This document shows, in pieces, positions 1 through 8,284 of a DNA stretch of 20,183 bases. The DNA lies in contig JAEEZP010000217.1 of the NCBI GenBank assembly GCA_016291915.1, positions 1 to 20,183 of the forward strand, given 5' to 3'. Positions within the stretch are counted from its first letter, which is position 1. Every line of letters begins with the position of its first letter. Origin of the DNA: Prevotella sp. (GTDB taxonomy: Bacteria; Bacteroidota; Bacteroidia; Bacteroidales; Bacteroidaceae). The position numbers were made by a program, and so were the translations under genes. Below the pieces are notes generated by a model. The model made no database searches. It saw only the letters and a program-made list of their open reading frames with translations, and was not told the origin of the DNA.

Positions 1-1572
1 GATGTGTGAGCCATCGACATCGGCATCGGTCATGATGATGATCTTGTCGTAACGCAACTTCTCAATATTAGCTTCTTTGTCGCCCTCACCGTCAACACCG
101 AAACGAACACCGATACTCTGGATGATGTTCATCACCGACTCGGCTTCAAAGACGCGATGCCACTGAACCTTCTCTACATTAAGGATCTTACCACGCAAGG
201 GGAGGATAGCCTGTGTGTAACGGTCACGACCTTGCTTGGCGGAACCGCCTGCGGAGTCTCCCTCCACGAGGAAGATCTCGCACTCTTTAGGATCTCTGTT
301 GGAGCAGTCGGCCAACTTACCGGGCAGTCCACCACCACTCATCGGGTTCTTTCTCTGAATACTCTCACGGGCTTTGCGGGCTGCGATACGCGCTGTGGCT
401 GCCAACACCACTTTCTCACAGATCATCTTGGCCTCTTTCGGATGCTCCTCAAGATAGTTCTTCAGAGCCTCACCGACAGCTTGCTGTACAGCGCCGCTTA
501 CCTCGCTGTTACCTAACTTCGTCTTCGTCTGTCCCTCAAACTGTGGCTCTGCCACCTTGATGCTGATCACAGCGGTAAGTCCTTCACGGAAGTCCTCACT
601 CGTAATCTCAATCTTCGCTTTCTCAATGTTCTTGGAGATGACAGGGTCGGCATCGGCATAAGCCTTCATCGTACGTGTAAGGGCAATACGGAAACCGGTA
701 AGGTGGGTACCTCCCTCGATGGTATTGATATTATTGACGTATGAGTGAACGTTTTCTGAATAATCAGTATTGTACATGATAGCCACCTCTATGGGGATGC
801 CTTGTTTCTCTGTTTTCAGATAGATCACATCATCGAAGAGATGGGTGCGGTGACGGTCGATATACTTCACAAACTCTTTCAATCCGTCTTTCGCATGGAA
901 AGTCTCTTGCTTGGTCTTTCCATCCTCATCCGGACGGAGGTCGGTGAGTATGATGGTGATGCCGGCATTCAGATAAGCCAACTCACGCATACGCTTGGCA
1001 ATCGTGTCGTAATTATATGTCGTGGTGGTGAAGACAGTGGGATCCGGCCAGAACTGCTGACGTGTACCACGAAGCTCTGTCTCACCGACAACCTTCACCG
1101 GATAGAGCGGCTTGCCCTTCTCATATTCCTGCTGGTAGATCTTCCCGTCACGGTAAACCTGTGAGAGCATGCGTTTCGACAGGGCGTTCACACAACTCAC
1201 ACCCACACCGTGCAAACCGCCTGATACCTTGTAGGAGCCTTTGTCGAACTTTCCTCCGGCATGGAGGACGGTCATCACCACCTCGAGGGCTGACTTGTGC
1301 ATCTTCTCATGCTCGTCAACAGGGATTCCACGACCGTTATCTTGTACTGTTATACTGTTATCTTCGTTGATAGTAACCTCTATATGAGAACAATATCCAG
1401 CCATTGCTTCGTCAATGGAGTTATCCACTGTTTCATTTACCAAATGATGTAAGCCCTTCTCGCTGATATCGCCAATGTACATGGCCGGACGTTTGCGAAC
1501 TGCTTCGAGTCCTTCTAATACCTGAATATTACTAGCTGAATAATTGCTCTGAGTGTTTTGATTCTCTGCCAT
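1..1572 (-). CDS. gyrB: DNA gyrase subunit B, 3' part beyond window
   Basis: ATPase subunit of DNA gyrase, which with GyrA introduces negative supercoils. The frame is open from an ATG at 1570-1572 down to base 1, giving 524 residues; the rest lies outside the window. Visible GHKL ATPase motifs are VDNSIDEAMAGYC, DNGRGIPV and GGLHGVGVS, followed by the transducer-domain lysine in QTKTKLGN. The TOPRIM domain shows LVEGDSAGGSAKQGRDR and the metal-binding DADVDGSHI, with which the fragment ends. The EGDSAGGSAKQGR context and the VDNSIDEAMAGYC box favour GyrB over ParE. A good TTTG/TACCTTTG promoter lies about 40 bases upstream. Nothing looks broken; the truncation is only the window edge. Confidence 0.97.
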   Translation of the reverse strand, partial: MAENQNTQSNYSASNIQVLEGLEAVRKRPAMYIGDISEKGLHHLVNETVDNSIDEAMAGYCSHIEVTINEDNSITVQDNGRGIPVDEHEKMHKSALEVVMTVLHAGGKFDKGSYKVSGGLHGVGVSCVNALSKRMLSQVYRDGKIYQQEYEKGKPLYPVKVVGETELRGTRQQFWPDPTVFTTTTYNYDTIAKRMRELAYLNAGITIILTDLRPDEDGKTKQETFHAKDGLKEFVKYIDRHRTHLFDDVIYLKTEKQGIPIEVAIMYNTDYSENVHSYVNNINTIEGGTHLTGFRIALTRTMKAYADADPVISKNIEKAKIEITSEDFREGLTAVISIKVAEPQFEGQTKTKLGNSEVSGAVQQAVGEALKNYLEEHPKEAKMICEKVVLAATARIAARKARESIQRKNPMSGGGLPGKLADCSNRDPKECEIFLVEGDSAGGSAKQGRDRYTQAILPLRGKILNVEKVQWHRVFEAESVMNIIQSIGVRFGVDGEGDKEANIEKLRYDKIIIMTDADVDGSHI

Positions 1573-1609
1573 TTTTAATATAATAAATGTTTTCCTTTTT
1601 AATAGATTG

Positions 1610-1640
1610 CAAAGGTACGAAAAAATCTTCTAAATACAAA
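1610..1640 (-). promoter_or_regulatory. Bacteroidota-type promoter of gyrB
   Basis: On the minus strand TTTG (1637-1640) is followed after 19 bases by TACCTTTG (1610-1617), matching the Bacteroidota sigma-factor consensus TTTG / TAnnTTTG. Transcription would start near 1603, leaving a leader of about 30 bases before the gyrB ATG at 1572. The leader is A/T-rich with no Shine-Dalgarno, as usual in this phylum. Confidence 0.7.
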
Positions 1641-1664
1641 GTATTTAGTATCTAAAAAAAATAA

Positions 1665-1688
1665 AAAAGAGACCACACGGTCTCTTTT
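1665..1688 (-). terminator. Intrinsic terminator after the outer-membrane protein gene
   Basis: A perfect 10-bp stem, AAAAGAGACC (1665-1674) with GGTCTCTTTT (1679-1688), has a 4-base loop. On the minus strand it is followed by an almost uninterrupted T run (1651-1664). It sits 35 bases past the stop of the beta-barrel gene and just upstream of the gyrB promoter, so it insulates gyrB from the operon behind it. Confidence 0.85.
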
Positions 1689-1722
1689 ATTATTCACAGA
1701 AAAAACTGTTTGAAGTAACTCA

Positions 1723-4065
1723 TCAGAGCTGAGTGCTCTTCGCCTGACGGACATTCGCCCTGACGCTTCCCCATCGCAACTGGTATTGTGCACTGAACTG
1801 GATACGGTGTGGGTTATAGTCGTTTGTTCGGCGCTGTATGATATCTGCCGTCTTCAGGGTTGACTCGGATATCGGCCAGTATTCATAGCCGAGGGTGAGG
1901 GCGAGACGATTCTTGAGGAATTGTTTCCTGAGGTTGGTCGAGAACTGTATCTTGCTGTCGCTCTTTATCTGCAGGCTCTCCTCACTGCTCATCCATGCGA
2001 AAGATGTGTTCAGACGGTAACCCTTCGGCAGGGTATAGTTCGACATGATGCTGGCTATATAAGCGGTGCTGTTCATCTTCTCTTCCAGATGCTTCTCACG
2101 GGTGAAGATCGATGTCAGGTTGAAGCTCATCATCCATTTCTTGGTGATTGGTTTGCCGTATGAGGCGCTCAGCTGTAGCCTGCGCTGCTTGCCCAGGTCA
2201 TCTGTGGAGCTATACATAATGTCACTGTCGTCCATCTTATAGGTAAACGCGCGGTAGGTGTGCCGATTGCTGTAGTTGGCATTGATCATCAACCTGCTAA
2301 ATAATGTCAGGGAGAGATCACCTTGATAATAAGCTGTGGGTGCCAGATAGGGATTGCCCACGGTATAGCTGTACTCGTTCTCCCACCGCATGGAGGGGTT
2401 GAGGGCGTCCCTACTGGGATTGGCCAATGCCCTTGAGAACGACAGCCTAACGTTGTGCCCTCGCTTGGCATCGATGGTATAGCTCAGTCGGATGTTGGGG
2501 AAGAGGCGGTCGTATTCCTTCTTGTAGTCTTGTTCCGGTGATTGCTGTGATGAGGGCTCTATCGTCTCATGCTCGTAGCGAAGGCCGAGGGAGGCGCTGA
2601 ACGACTTCAGGGTAAAGTCGTAGCTGGCATACAGGGCGGCGATGCGTTCCTTGTAGGTGAACAGGTCGATATAGGTGCCGAGAGGCGACTCCTGACCATC
2701 GACGACGAGTTTGTTGTCGGTATCGGTGTCGTAGTTCCAACTGTCGTATGCCATACCCGCCTTCACCGTCTGATTGTTGTCAATCTTCTGTGTCAGGTCA
2801 ATTTTACTGGAGAATACCTTCCTGCTGAGCTTCGAGTAGTCGTGGCTGTCCCAAATCTGTTCACTCGACAGGCGCCACTGATGACCGTCCCTGCGGTCGC
2901 GACCCTCTGCATAACCGATGCTTGTCGATAGTTCCCCCTTCTTCCAGGCATGAGTGTAGTCGGCGAAGAACTGGTTGCTGTTGTCGGTACTCTTGTCCTT
3001 GCTCTTATTCTCCATGACCTCATGACGGTTGGCGGCGTCAACAATCTCCGTGCGCATGTCATTCTTGCCGTCCGACTTGAACAGGTCTGTCCCTGCCTCA
3101 ATGGTAAGGAGGTCGTTGGGGGTGAAGTCGTAGCCGATACCGAACCTCCCGTGGAGACTCATGGTCTTACTGTCGTTTTCCACGGTAGTGCGATGCTCCG
3201 TTCCTGACGACAGAAACCTCGTGCTTGTCTCGCTCTCACCGTCGTTGTTACCGAGTCCGTCGATCAGTGAACCGTAAACCGACCACCGTCCCTGCTTGTT
3301 TTGGAAGCGGAGGGTGGGAAACCTATAGTTGCGATAGCTACCTGTGGGTTGCAGCGATGCGCCCACCATGAGCATACCCCCGTCGGCCATGTTTTCCGTG
3401 GTAATCTTCAGTGCAACGGTATTGGCGGCCGAAGCCCTTGCCTCTGCTCCCCGCGACATGATCACCTTCACGTTTTTCACTGTAGCTCCTTGTATGGTGT
3501 TGAGGTAGCTGAGCAACTGACTGCCTTGCATGTGTAACTTGCGACGGTTGACATACACCTCGCTTACATATTTTCGTCCGAAGAGTGTCAGTCGGTCGTT
3601 GACCACCACCAGTCCAGGCATGAACTGGAGGATGACATCCAAGGGCTCTTTGCGTAGTGCGGGTATCTGACCGACGTTCATGCTGTAGCCCTCGGCATCG
3701 TAGCGGATGCGGCGGGCTCTTACCACCACCTCGTTCAACTGTTTGGTGTCGGGTACCATGGAGATATCGACGGTCATGCCCTGTGTGGCATCCACCTCGG
3801 CATTGAAGAGCCGGAAACCGATACATGTCGCTTGCAGACGGTATATACCTGATGGCAGTTCGATACTGTAATGACCGTCATCCGCTGCAGCGACACCAAA
3901 TTTCTTCGTGGTGTCGGTCAGTTGTGTCAGCATCACCTGCGTGCCGGGCAGTACCTTCCCTTCTTCGTCTGTCACTGTTCCTGCCACCTTTACTTGCTTC
4001 ACTTGCCCCCATGCTGACATGCAGAGGTTCAGCAAGATGATAATAAGATATCCTGTTTGTTTCAT
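1723..4065 (-). CDS. Outer-membrane beta-barrel protein, TonB-dependent-receptor-like
   Basis: Predicted 780-residue outer-membrane protein. The chosen ATG at 4063-4065 starts a clean signal peptide (MKQTGYLIIILLNLCMSAWG); longer TTG-initiated readings add residues ahead of it. Residues about 22-110 form a carboxypeptidase-regulatory-like beta-sandwich (VKVAGTVTDEEGKVLPG ... SGIYRLQATCIGF), followed by a plug-like region (NEVVVRARR, ALRKEPLDVILQFMPGLVV). The remaining 550 or so residues are alternating amphipathic strands rich in Tyr, Arg and Asn, typical of the OMP_b-brl_3 type of barrel. I see no clear TonB box. It is 26 bases downstream of the small exported protein gene, so the two share a transcript from the promoter at 4496-4527. 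The ligand cannot be told; a role in uptake or in export or surface display is possible. Confidence 0.85.
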   Translation of the reverse strand: MKQTGYLIIILLNLCMSAWGQVKQVKVAGTVTDEEGKVLPGTQVMLTQLTDTTKKFGVAAADDGHYSIELPSGIYRLQATCIGFRLFNAEVDATQGMTVDISMVPDTKQLNEVVVRARRIRYDAEGYSMNVGQIPALRKEPLDVILQFMPGLVVVNDRLTLFGRKYVSEVYVNRRKLHMQGSQLLSYLNTIQGATVKNVKVIMSRGAEARASAANTVALKITTENMADGGMLMVGASLQPTGSYRNYRFPTLRFQNKQGRWSVYGSLIDGLGNNDGESETSTRFLSSGTEHRTTVENDSKTMSLHGRFGIGYDFTPNDLLTIEAGTDLFKSDGKNDMRTEIVDAANRHEVMENKSKDKSTDNSNQFFADYTHAWKKGELSTSIGYAEGRDRRDGHQWRLSSEQIWDSHDYSKLSRKVFSSKIDLTQKIDNNQTVKAGMAYDSWNYDTDTDNKLVVDGQESPLGTYIDLFTYKERIAALYASYDFTLKSFSASLGLRYEHETIEPSSQQSPEQDYKKEYDRLFPNIRLSYTIDAKRGHNVRLSFSRALANPSRDALNPSMRWENEYSYTVGNPYLAPTAYYQGDLSLTLFSRLMINANYSNRHTYRAFTYKMDDSDIMYSSTDDLGKQRRLQLSASYGKPITKKWMMSFNLTSIFTREKHLEEKMNSTAYIASIMSNYTLPKGYRLNTSFAWMSSEESLQIKSDSKIQFSTNLRKQFLKNRLALTLGYEYWPISESTLKTADIIQRRTNDYNPHRIQFSAQYQLRWGSVRANVRQAKSTQL

Positions 4066-4091
4066 TGATGTTATGTTTAAACGCAATAGTG

Positions 4092-4382
4092 TCAAACAAC
4101 TTCAACTTTTACAACAAGTCCGCCACTAAAAGTAACTAAAAGCCATTGTCCACAATGTTCACATTCCCAAAAGATTTCACCATTAATTATGTCACCCGGA
4201 AGAGTGTTTATTCCAGCACAAACGATGCATATAAATTCACTATTCATGAGATCCATTTCTATATCATCAGATAGGTTGAAGCATAGATCGTTGGTTTCCG
4301 TATTATGATTAAATGGCTGATGTGCAAAAGAAAATAATTCAATACCTAACACTAGGAAAACGATAGTTAATAATTTCTTCAT
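4092..4382 (-). CDS. Small exported protein with paired CxxC motifs
   Basis: A 96-residue protein starting at the ATG at 4380-4382 with a signal peptide (MKKLLTIVFLVLGIELFSFA). The mature part of about 76 residues is acidic in its first half and carries two cysteine pairs, CIVC (about residue 52) and CEHC (about residue 74), plus one more cysteine. The CxxC/CxxC spacing could bind zinc or form periplasmic disulfides. I recognise no family; it has the size and build of small Bacteroidota exported peptides such as the NVEALA proteins, but the NVEALA motif is absent. It is the first gene after the promoter at 4496-4527 and precedes the beta-barrel gene by 26 bases, which suggests it is a ligand, cargo or partner of that barrel. 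That is inference. Confidence 0.7.
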   Translation of the reverse strand: MKKLLTIVFLVLGIELFSFAHQPFNHNTETNDLCFNLSDDIEMDLMNSEFICIVCAGINTLPGDIINGEIFWECEHCGQWLLVTFSGGLVVKVEVV

Positions 4383-4495
4383 AATATTTTTTTTTTAGTT
4401 TAATATAATTAGTATACACTTTTTTGCATTTGATAGTCTGATAGAACGGGGAATGATTTTATAAAACATTGCAGATTCACCCCCAATATCAACGG

Positions 4496-4527
4496 CAAAT
4501 ATAAGATAATATAAACAAATAAGCAAA
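4496..4527 (-). promoter_or_regulatory. Promoter of the small protein and beta-barrel operon
   Basis: On the minus strand TTTG (4524-4527) and TATATTTG (4496-4503) are separated by 20 bases, a near-ideal Bacteroidota promoter. It lies in the 223-base gap between the regulator gene and the small protein gene, so this pair has its own start with a leader of about 105 bases. The rest of the gap is A/T-rich and I see no other feature in it. Confidence 0.65.
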
Positions 4528-4605
4528 TTATCTGATCATGTATTATTAACGAGCAGGGTGTGTAATGAAATAAAAATCAATGAGTTAAATGAATTTTACA
4601 CGCTT

Positions 4606-6060
4606 TTACACTTGTTGTCCAAGCAGGTGGATGTGACGGTCAAATAGTCGGGTTCCACCCTCAGTATTAAACAAACGTTTCAGCAGTCGACTCTTGCGAT
4701 TGGTGATGGCCTGTGGCGTCTTGTCCAGCAGGATGGCAAGTTCCGAAGGAAGGAAGCGGAATCTTGTAAGAATACAGATATAGAGGTTGTCCATATCAAG
4801 AGATGCATCAAGAGAGGATAGAGCAGACATCAACTGTGGGTCTTCCTTATGTGCTAAAGTTATCAAATCCTTTAAATCATTGGGGTCTGCTTTCTTACCA
4901 ATGGAGGCTTTTTTGTGGAGATTGCTTAATAATTCATCAGCAAGCAACTTTTCGGAGAGGTGCCATGTGGATGGAATGGCATGATCCTCTTGCAAGTTTT
5001 TCAGCTGTTGTTGCATATCATTTAACTGCTGTTGCTTCTCTCTGATCAGGTCATCTTTGTCTTTAGAACTGAGCAACATAGATTTCATTTCTGATTGCAG
5101 AGCCTGATACTTAGCCAGATCAAAGCTGTATTGTGTGTTGAGTGCTTTGATAGCCTCCTTGGCTTTCTGTCGTCTGAAACGATAGAACATATAACCGGTG
5201 ATCAATAAGAGTAACAAAATAGCCAACGCAATAATGAGCCAGGTATTCAATCGGTTGATCTTTGCCTGCGACTGCAGTCGCATATCCACGTAGGAGAAGA
5301 TGTTGCTCAGCCCCATGATGCTGTCTCTGTCAGTCGGTTTTTCTACAGCATGTAATACTACTCTACCACCCATGTATCCAAGTCCCGATTGTCTATATTC
5401 TTCGGGAATGGAATCAAACGGTATGTCATAAGAAACATTTACCAGTTTTAGATGGCTATTAGCGGCTGAACTTGGCACGAAAGACTTATAATTCGGTGTT
5501 TTAGTGTTCCACTTCTGGATTAAATTATGGTATAGTTCGGGATTGTTAAATTTTAGGTTGTCCCATTCTCCATTTATGTAAAAAGCCTTACCTAACATGC
5601 TCCTGCTGATGTTGATCATGTGTTTATTCTCCGACATGTTGGCATAATGCAATGCTTTTCTCGCATCCTCAATAGCTAAGGTGGGTCGCTTGTCGAAATT
5701 CCCGATAAACAGTTTTGCCATATGAGCATAGGCACGACTGAGGGTTACGTAGTCGATATCAGTGGCTGTTGTGTCGGCTTTTTCTATCGCCTCATGATAG
5801 AAGCGGAGGGCGAGTATGGGGTTGTTTCGACAGTCGTAAGAACGACCTAACAGGTAATAAGCCCGCATCTGGTCGTTGGCAGTGCCATACTGCGTAAAGT
5901 AGTCGATGAGTCGCAGGGGGATGCTATCCGATTGGAAGGTCACCTCCTCGTGATCCTCCGTCAGCATCTGCTCCATCAATGCCTGCATTTTCTCTTCTTG
6001 AGAGCAAGCGCATAGAAACACCACACCGATCAATATACTTATGTTAAGCCTTCTGGGCAT
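4606..6060 (-). CDS. Membrane-spanning TPR / coiled-coil / HTH putative regulator
   Basis: A 484-residue protein. The ATG at 6058-6060 gives a signal or lipoprotein-like start (MPRRLNISILIGVVFLCACS); an upstream TTG at 6079-6081 would only overlap the preceding gene. Residues about 20-200 are helical tetratricopeptide-like repeats (AYYLLGRSYD, ALRFYHEAIEKAD, AIEDARKALHYA). A single membrane helix (WLIIALAILLLLLITGYMF) lies near residues 273-292, followed by a Gln/Lys/Glu-rich coiled coil to about 365. The C-terminus (ICILTRFRFLPSELAILLD, then TPQAITNRKSRLLKRLF) resembles the helix-turn-helix end of the common Bacteroidota TPR regulators. That places the sensor outside and the DNA-binding end inside the cytoplasm. 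It starts 17 bases after the lipoprotein gene stop, so the two form an operon, and the next operon downstream is its obvious candidate target. Confidence 0.75.
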   Translation of the reverse strand: MPRRLNISILIGVVFLCACSQEEKMQALMEQMLTEDHEEVTFQSDSIPLRLIDYFTQYGTANDQMRAYYLLGRSYDCRNNPILALRFYHEAIEKADTTATDIDYVTLSRAYAHMAKLFIGNFDKRPTLAIEDARKALHYANMSENKHMINISRSMLGKAFYINGEWDNLKFNNPELYHNLIQKWNTKTPNYKSFVPSSAANSHLKLVNVSYDIPFDSIPEEYRQSGLGYMGGRVVLHAVEKPTDRDSIMGLSNIFSYVDMRLQSQAKINRLNTWLIIALAILLLLLITGYMFYRFRRQKAKEAIKALNTQYSFDLAKYQALQSEMKSMLLSSKDKDDLIREKQQQLNDMQQQLKNLQEDHAIPSTWHLSEKLLADELLSNLHKKASIGKKADPNDLKDLITLAHKEDPQLMSALSSLDASLDMDNLYICILTRFRFLPSELAILLDKTPQAITNRKSRLLKRLFNTEGGTRLFDRHIHLLGQQV

Positions 6061-6077
6061 GATAGTTGCTAAAACCG

Positions 6078-7109
6078 TCAAAAATAGTAACGCAGACCAA
6101 CTTGCAGACCCACATGCTGAATACCGTAGGTATCATTCTTTTCCAGTTCAATTCCCTCGGGCTTTTTCATTGACATGGTGAATATATTTATCTGTGGACC
6201 CAAAGCCAGCTGATGGGCTACTCGCCATTCCAATCCTATACGCATCATCGCAGCAAAACGATTCTCTGTGTATGACAGTCCTCCATAAGACTCTTTGTAT
6301 CGCCCATAACCGAAGCCTAAGGCTACGTCATAGCGGCAGGTCTTTGAAATCTGGGGCGCTATTACAAAACTCGGTCCTATGTAATCAATACGCGTCTTGA
6401 TACCTTCGTCAAACGATGTGTAATTGTGCTTATAGTTAATGCCGAAACCGAACCCCGATTTCCATACGTGATCGTAGTCAAAAAGGATGTCTAAGCCAAC
6501 GCGTGACTTGTAGATGTGATTGTCCACTTGGTATTTTGAAGTCATCAGTGTAGGACCGACACTCAGACGGAATATGTTTCTTGGCATCTGCTTCTGAATC
6601 TCTTGCACCTTTTGTACCTGCTTGACATATTCTTTCATTTCGTATTCGTAGAATTGTCGTGTCTCTCTGTACTTCATGTAGTCTTCGTATTCATCGGGCG
6701 GGAGAAGGTTTTCCAATACGGAATAATCCTTGTTTTCTGGCTCTTTTTCCTTTATCAAGGCAGACTCGGGTATTCGTAACATAGTGCCCCATATACGGTG
6801 AATGCTACTGTGGCCGGGCCAGCGATGCTCCGTAATCTGCAATCCGTTACCTCCGTTCAGTGCCGTAGCGTTGATAGCCATCTGCAAGACCCTCTCGAAG
6901 GTACCATTTACAGAGAACCCGTTGTCAATGACTTTTACTTTGCCGATGGTCTGTGAACCGGCAGGTGGTTCTTCATCCGTATTAAAGACATAGACAGAAT
7001 CGGGAGAGGTTGCGGGCCATTCATTCGTCAGCATGTTGGTAACCACCTTGGGAGCGCATCCCGTAAGTAGCGTGGCTAAAAGAAACGGTGTTAATAGATA
7101 TTTTCTCAT
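6078..7109 (-). CDS. Lipoprotein with C-terminal beta-barrel-like domain
   Basis: A predicted 343-residue envelope protein. I take the ATG at 7107-7109 because it directly starts a lipoprotein signal (MRKYLLTPFLLATLLTGC) with the lipobox LLTGC; ATG at 7112 is equally possible and longer starts spoil the signal. Residues about 25-110 form a small alpha/beta domain (DSVYVF, GSQTIGKVKVID, GGNGLQITEHR). A charged helix (about 125-170, rich in Tyr/Glu/Lys) links it to a barrel-like half of amphipathic strands ending in aromatic RYYF. No specific family is certain. The gene follows the repeat cluster at 7155-7480, with no clear TAnnTTTG promoter visible ahead of it, and precedes the regulator gene by 17 bases. 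Confidence 0.75.
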   Translation of the reverse strand: MRKYLLTPFLLATLLTGCAPKVVTNMLTNEWPATSPDSVYVFNTDEEPPAGSQTIGKVKVIDNGFSVNGTFERVLQMAINATALNGGNGLQITEHRWPGHSSIHRIWGTMLRIPESALIKEKEPENKDYSVLENLLPPDEYEDYMKYRETRQFYEYEMKEYVKQVQKVQEIQKQMPRNIFRLSVGPTLMTSKYQVDNHIYKSRVGLDILFDYDHVWKSGFGFGINYKHNYTSFDEGIKTRIDYIGPSFVIAPQISKTCRYDVALGFGYGRYKESYGGLSYTENRFAAMMRIGLEWRVAHQLALGPQINIFTMSMKKPEGIELEKNDTYGIQHVGLQVGLRYYF

Positions 7110-7154
7110 CATAGTAGTTTTTATTATCCCCATGAAACATCTCAATAGGTGATA

Positions 7155-7281
7155 CCCGTTCCGGCGGATATGTCATCCGCCGGTGTTGAATATCAGGATT
7201 TGCAATCCGCAAAAAGTTCTTTATCATAACCGTTTGCTGCTCCATATTATTGCTGTTTAACACATTAATATATAAGATTTC
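7155..7281 (-). repeat. Hairpin-bearing repeat, copy A1
   Basis: First of three related units. It begins with CCCGTT and a perfect hairpin of CCGGCGGAT (7161-7169) with ATCCGCCGG (7175-7183) around ATGTC. A second short palindrome follows (GGATTTGCAATCC, 7197-7209), then a conserved stretch that on the minus strand reads ATGGAGCAGCAAACGG and a TATATTAATGTGTTAAAC tail. It directly abuts copy A2. The other copies are at 7282-7480 and 8446-8590. Confidence 0.8.
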
Positions 7282-7480
7282 CCCCGTTCCGGCAGATATG
7301 TCATCCGCCGGTGTTGAATATCAGGATTTAGATAAAATAGGCTGCGCTCTGCAATTTGAAAGTGAACTTTCATTGCACTCACTTGCACTATTTTTGTGAT
7401 CCGAAAAGTTTCCTTATGATAAACGTTCGCTGCCCCGTGTTTATTGCCGTTTTACACATTATATATAGGATTTCTTCTTT
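7282..7480 (-). repeat. Hairpin-bearing repeat, copy A2, interrupted by an insert
   Basis: Same unit as A1, in tandem with it. The first hairpin (7289-7297 with 7303-7311) has one mismatch. The second palindrome is split: GGATTT ends at 7329 and GTGATCCG resumes at 7396, with about 66 foreign bases between. The remainder (7401-7480) aligns with A1 at roughly 80 percent, and the start codon seen in the other copies is lost here. Confidence 0.75.
7330..7395. mobile_element. MITE-like 66-base insert in repeat A2
   Basis: The insert starts and ends with short inverted ends, AAAATAG (7334-7340) and CTATTTT (7388-7394). It contains an internal hairpin, GCAA..TGAAAGT-GA-ACTTTCA..TTGC (7351-7376). 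Comparison with the uninterrupted copies shows it sits exactly in the loop of a repeat palindrome. It codes for nothing; I see no transposase in the window. Confidence 0.5.
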
Positions 7481-7490
7481 TCTCGTTATT

Positions 7491-7540
7491 TGCGGATAGC
7501 ATATCCGCTATTACTGACATCGGGATGACATATCCCGATG
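7491..7540. repeat. Two REP-like hairpins
   Basis: GCGGATA-GCA-TATCCGC (7492-7508) and CATCGGGAT-GACAT-ATCCCGATG (7518-7540) lie ten bases apart. Both resemble the hairpins of the A repeats, and the first matches the sequence that ends the Rhs remnant near 8581. They may also terminate minus-strand transcripts poorly, since no T run follows. Confidence 0.6.
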
Positions 7541-7544
7541 AACG

Positions 7545-7613
7545 GGTTTTAATGTTCAATCCCCACTCACATAACGCCACCTAAACTGATTTGTTGTAAG
7601 AATCAAATACCTG
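7545..7613 (-). repeat. Boundary repeat B1 after the first immunity-like gene
   Basis: About 69 bases, nearly identical to 9085-9152. The core from CCACTCACATAACGCCACC to TTGTTGTAAGAATCAA is unchanged. Both copies begin a few bases after the stop codon of an immunity-type gene on the minus strand. Confidence 0.85.
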
Positions 7614-7628
7614 CCCCCGTGATTCATC

Positions 7629-8273
7629 TTAATCCTTATCATGTTTCTCTTTCTTCCACTGTCTCTTATAAGCTTTCCAGTCCTCTTTGTTTTTCCAGAA
7701 TCTTTTCCTTTTCTTCCAATAATGATCGAATGGCTTGGGTATATGTGTCGTAGGAATAAACTTATAATCCCTATCCCATTTAATTTCACAACACTGGTAT
7801 AGATACAAATAATTCGCATCTTTTATTTTGAAATAATAATCTGTGGGATCCCAATCTGCAAGTAATAATTGCATTGCATTATAACCTTTGAGATGAAGGG
7901 TGTCGTTGATGATTTGGTAATATCCACTATGATATCCCCATATTTTACTCCTACGTGTCATATAGACCATTCTCTCCAAATCTAAATAACCATCTTCTGC
8001 ATAAACACACGAGTCTAAAAAGGTGGCTACAAACATTCCGTCATCAAAAAAGACAAAAGCCCGCACATCCAACCATTCTTTTTCGCCAGATATTGAATCA
8101 TCTCCCTGTCTGGTACATACGTATATTCCATCAATACGAATAGGCTTTTCTATTCCTGTGAGATCCTCATATTTTGAGTTTTTTAGCAAATGATATATGT
8201 CATGATAAGAAGAAATCCGTAAATACAAGGTGAGAGTCAACAAGGACAATAAAAAATATAGTATTTTAAGCAT
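7629..8273 (-). CDS. Membrane-anchored protein, putative immunity protein
   Basis: A 214-residue protein of unknown family from the ATG at 8271-8273. A single hydrophobic N-terminal segment (MLKILYFLLSLLTLTLYL) anchors it or is a signal peptide. The middle has strand-like, aromatic-rich stretches (AFVFFDDGMFVATFLD, YYQIINDTLHLKGYNAMQL). The C-terminal 35 residues are strongly basic with many Trp and Lys (KKRKRFWKNKEDWKAYKRQW). Base composition is much more A/T-rich than the housekeeping genes. It starts 11 bases after the small ORF at 8285-8533 and ends just before boundary repeat B1, the same layout as the barstar-like gene upstream. I infer an immunity role from that layout; the sequence itself does not prove it. 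Confidence 0.6.
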   Translation of the reverse strand: MLKILYFLLSLLTLTLYLRISSYHDIYHLLKNSKYEDLTGIEKPIRIDGIYVCTRQGDDSISGEKEWLDVRAFVFFDDGMFVATFLDSCVYAEDGYLDLERMVYMTRRSKIWGYHSGYYQIINDTLHLKGYNAMQLLLADWDPTDYYFKIKDANYLYLYQCCEIKWDRDYKFIPTTHIPKPFDHYWKKRKRFWKNKEDWKAYKRQWKKEKHDKD

Positions 8274-8284
8274 AATGAGAGAAA

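Noticed and set aside
1..1572. Identification as ParE rather than GyrB
   Set aside because: The GHKL and TOPRIM motif details match Bacteroidota GyrB; an Arg at the LPLRGK site is likely normal in this phylum and not a resistance change.
3338..3826. 162-codon frame inside the outer-membrane protein gene
   Set aside because: Same strand but out of frame with a convincing signal peptide, plug and barrel sequence; composition is that of a shadow frame.
7021..7263. 80-codon frame starting in repeat A1
   Set aside because: Its first part is the repeat peptide and the rest is the lipoprotein gene in a wrong frame, so it is not a separate gene.
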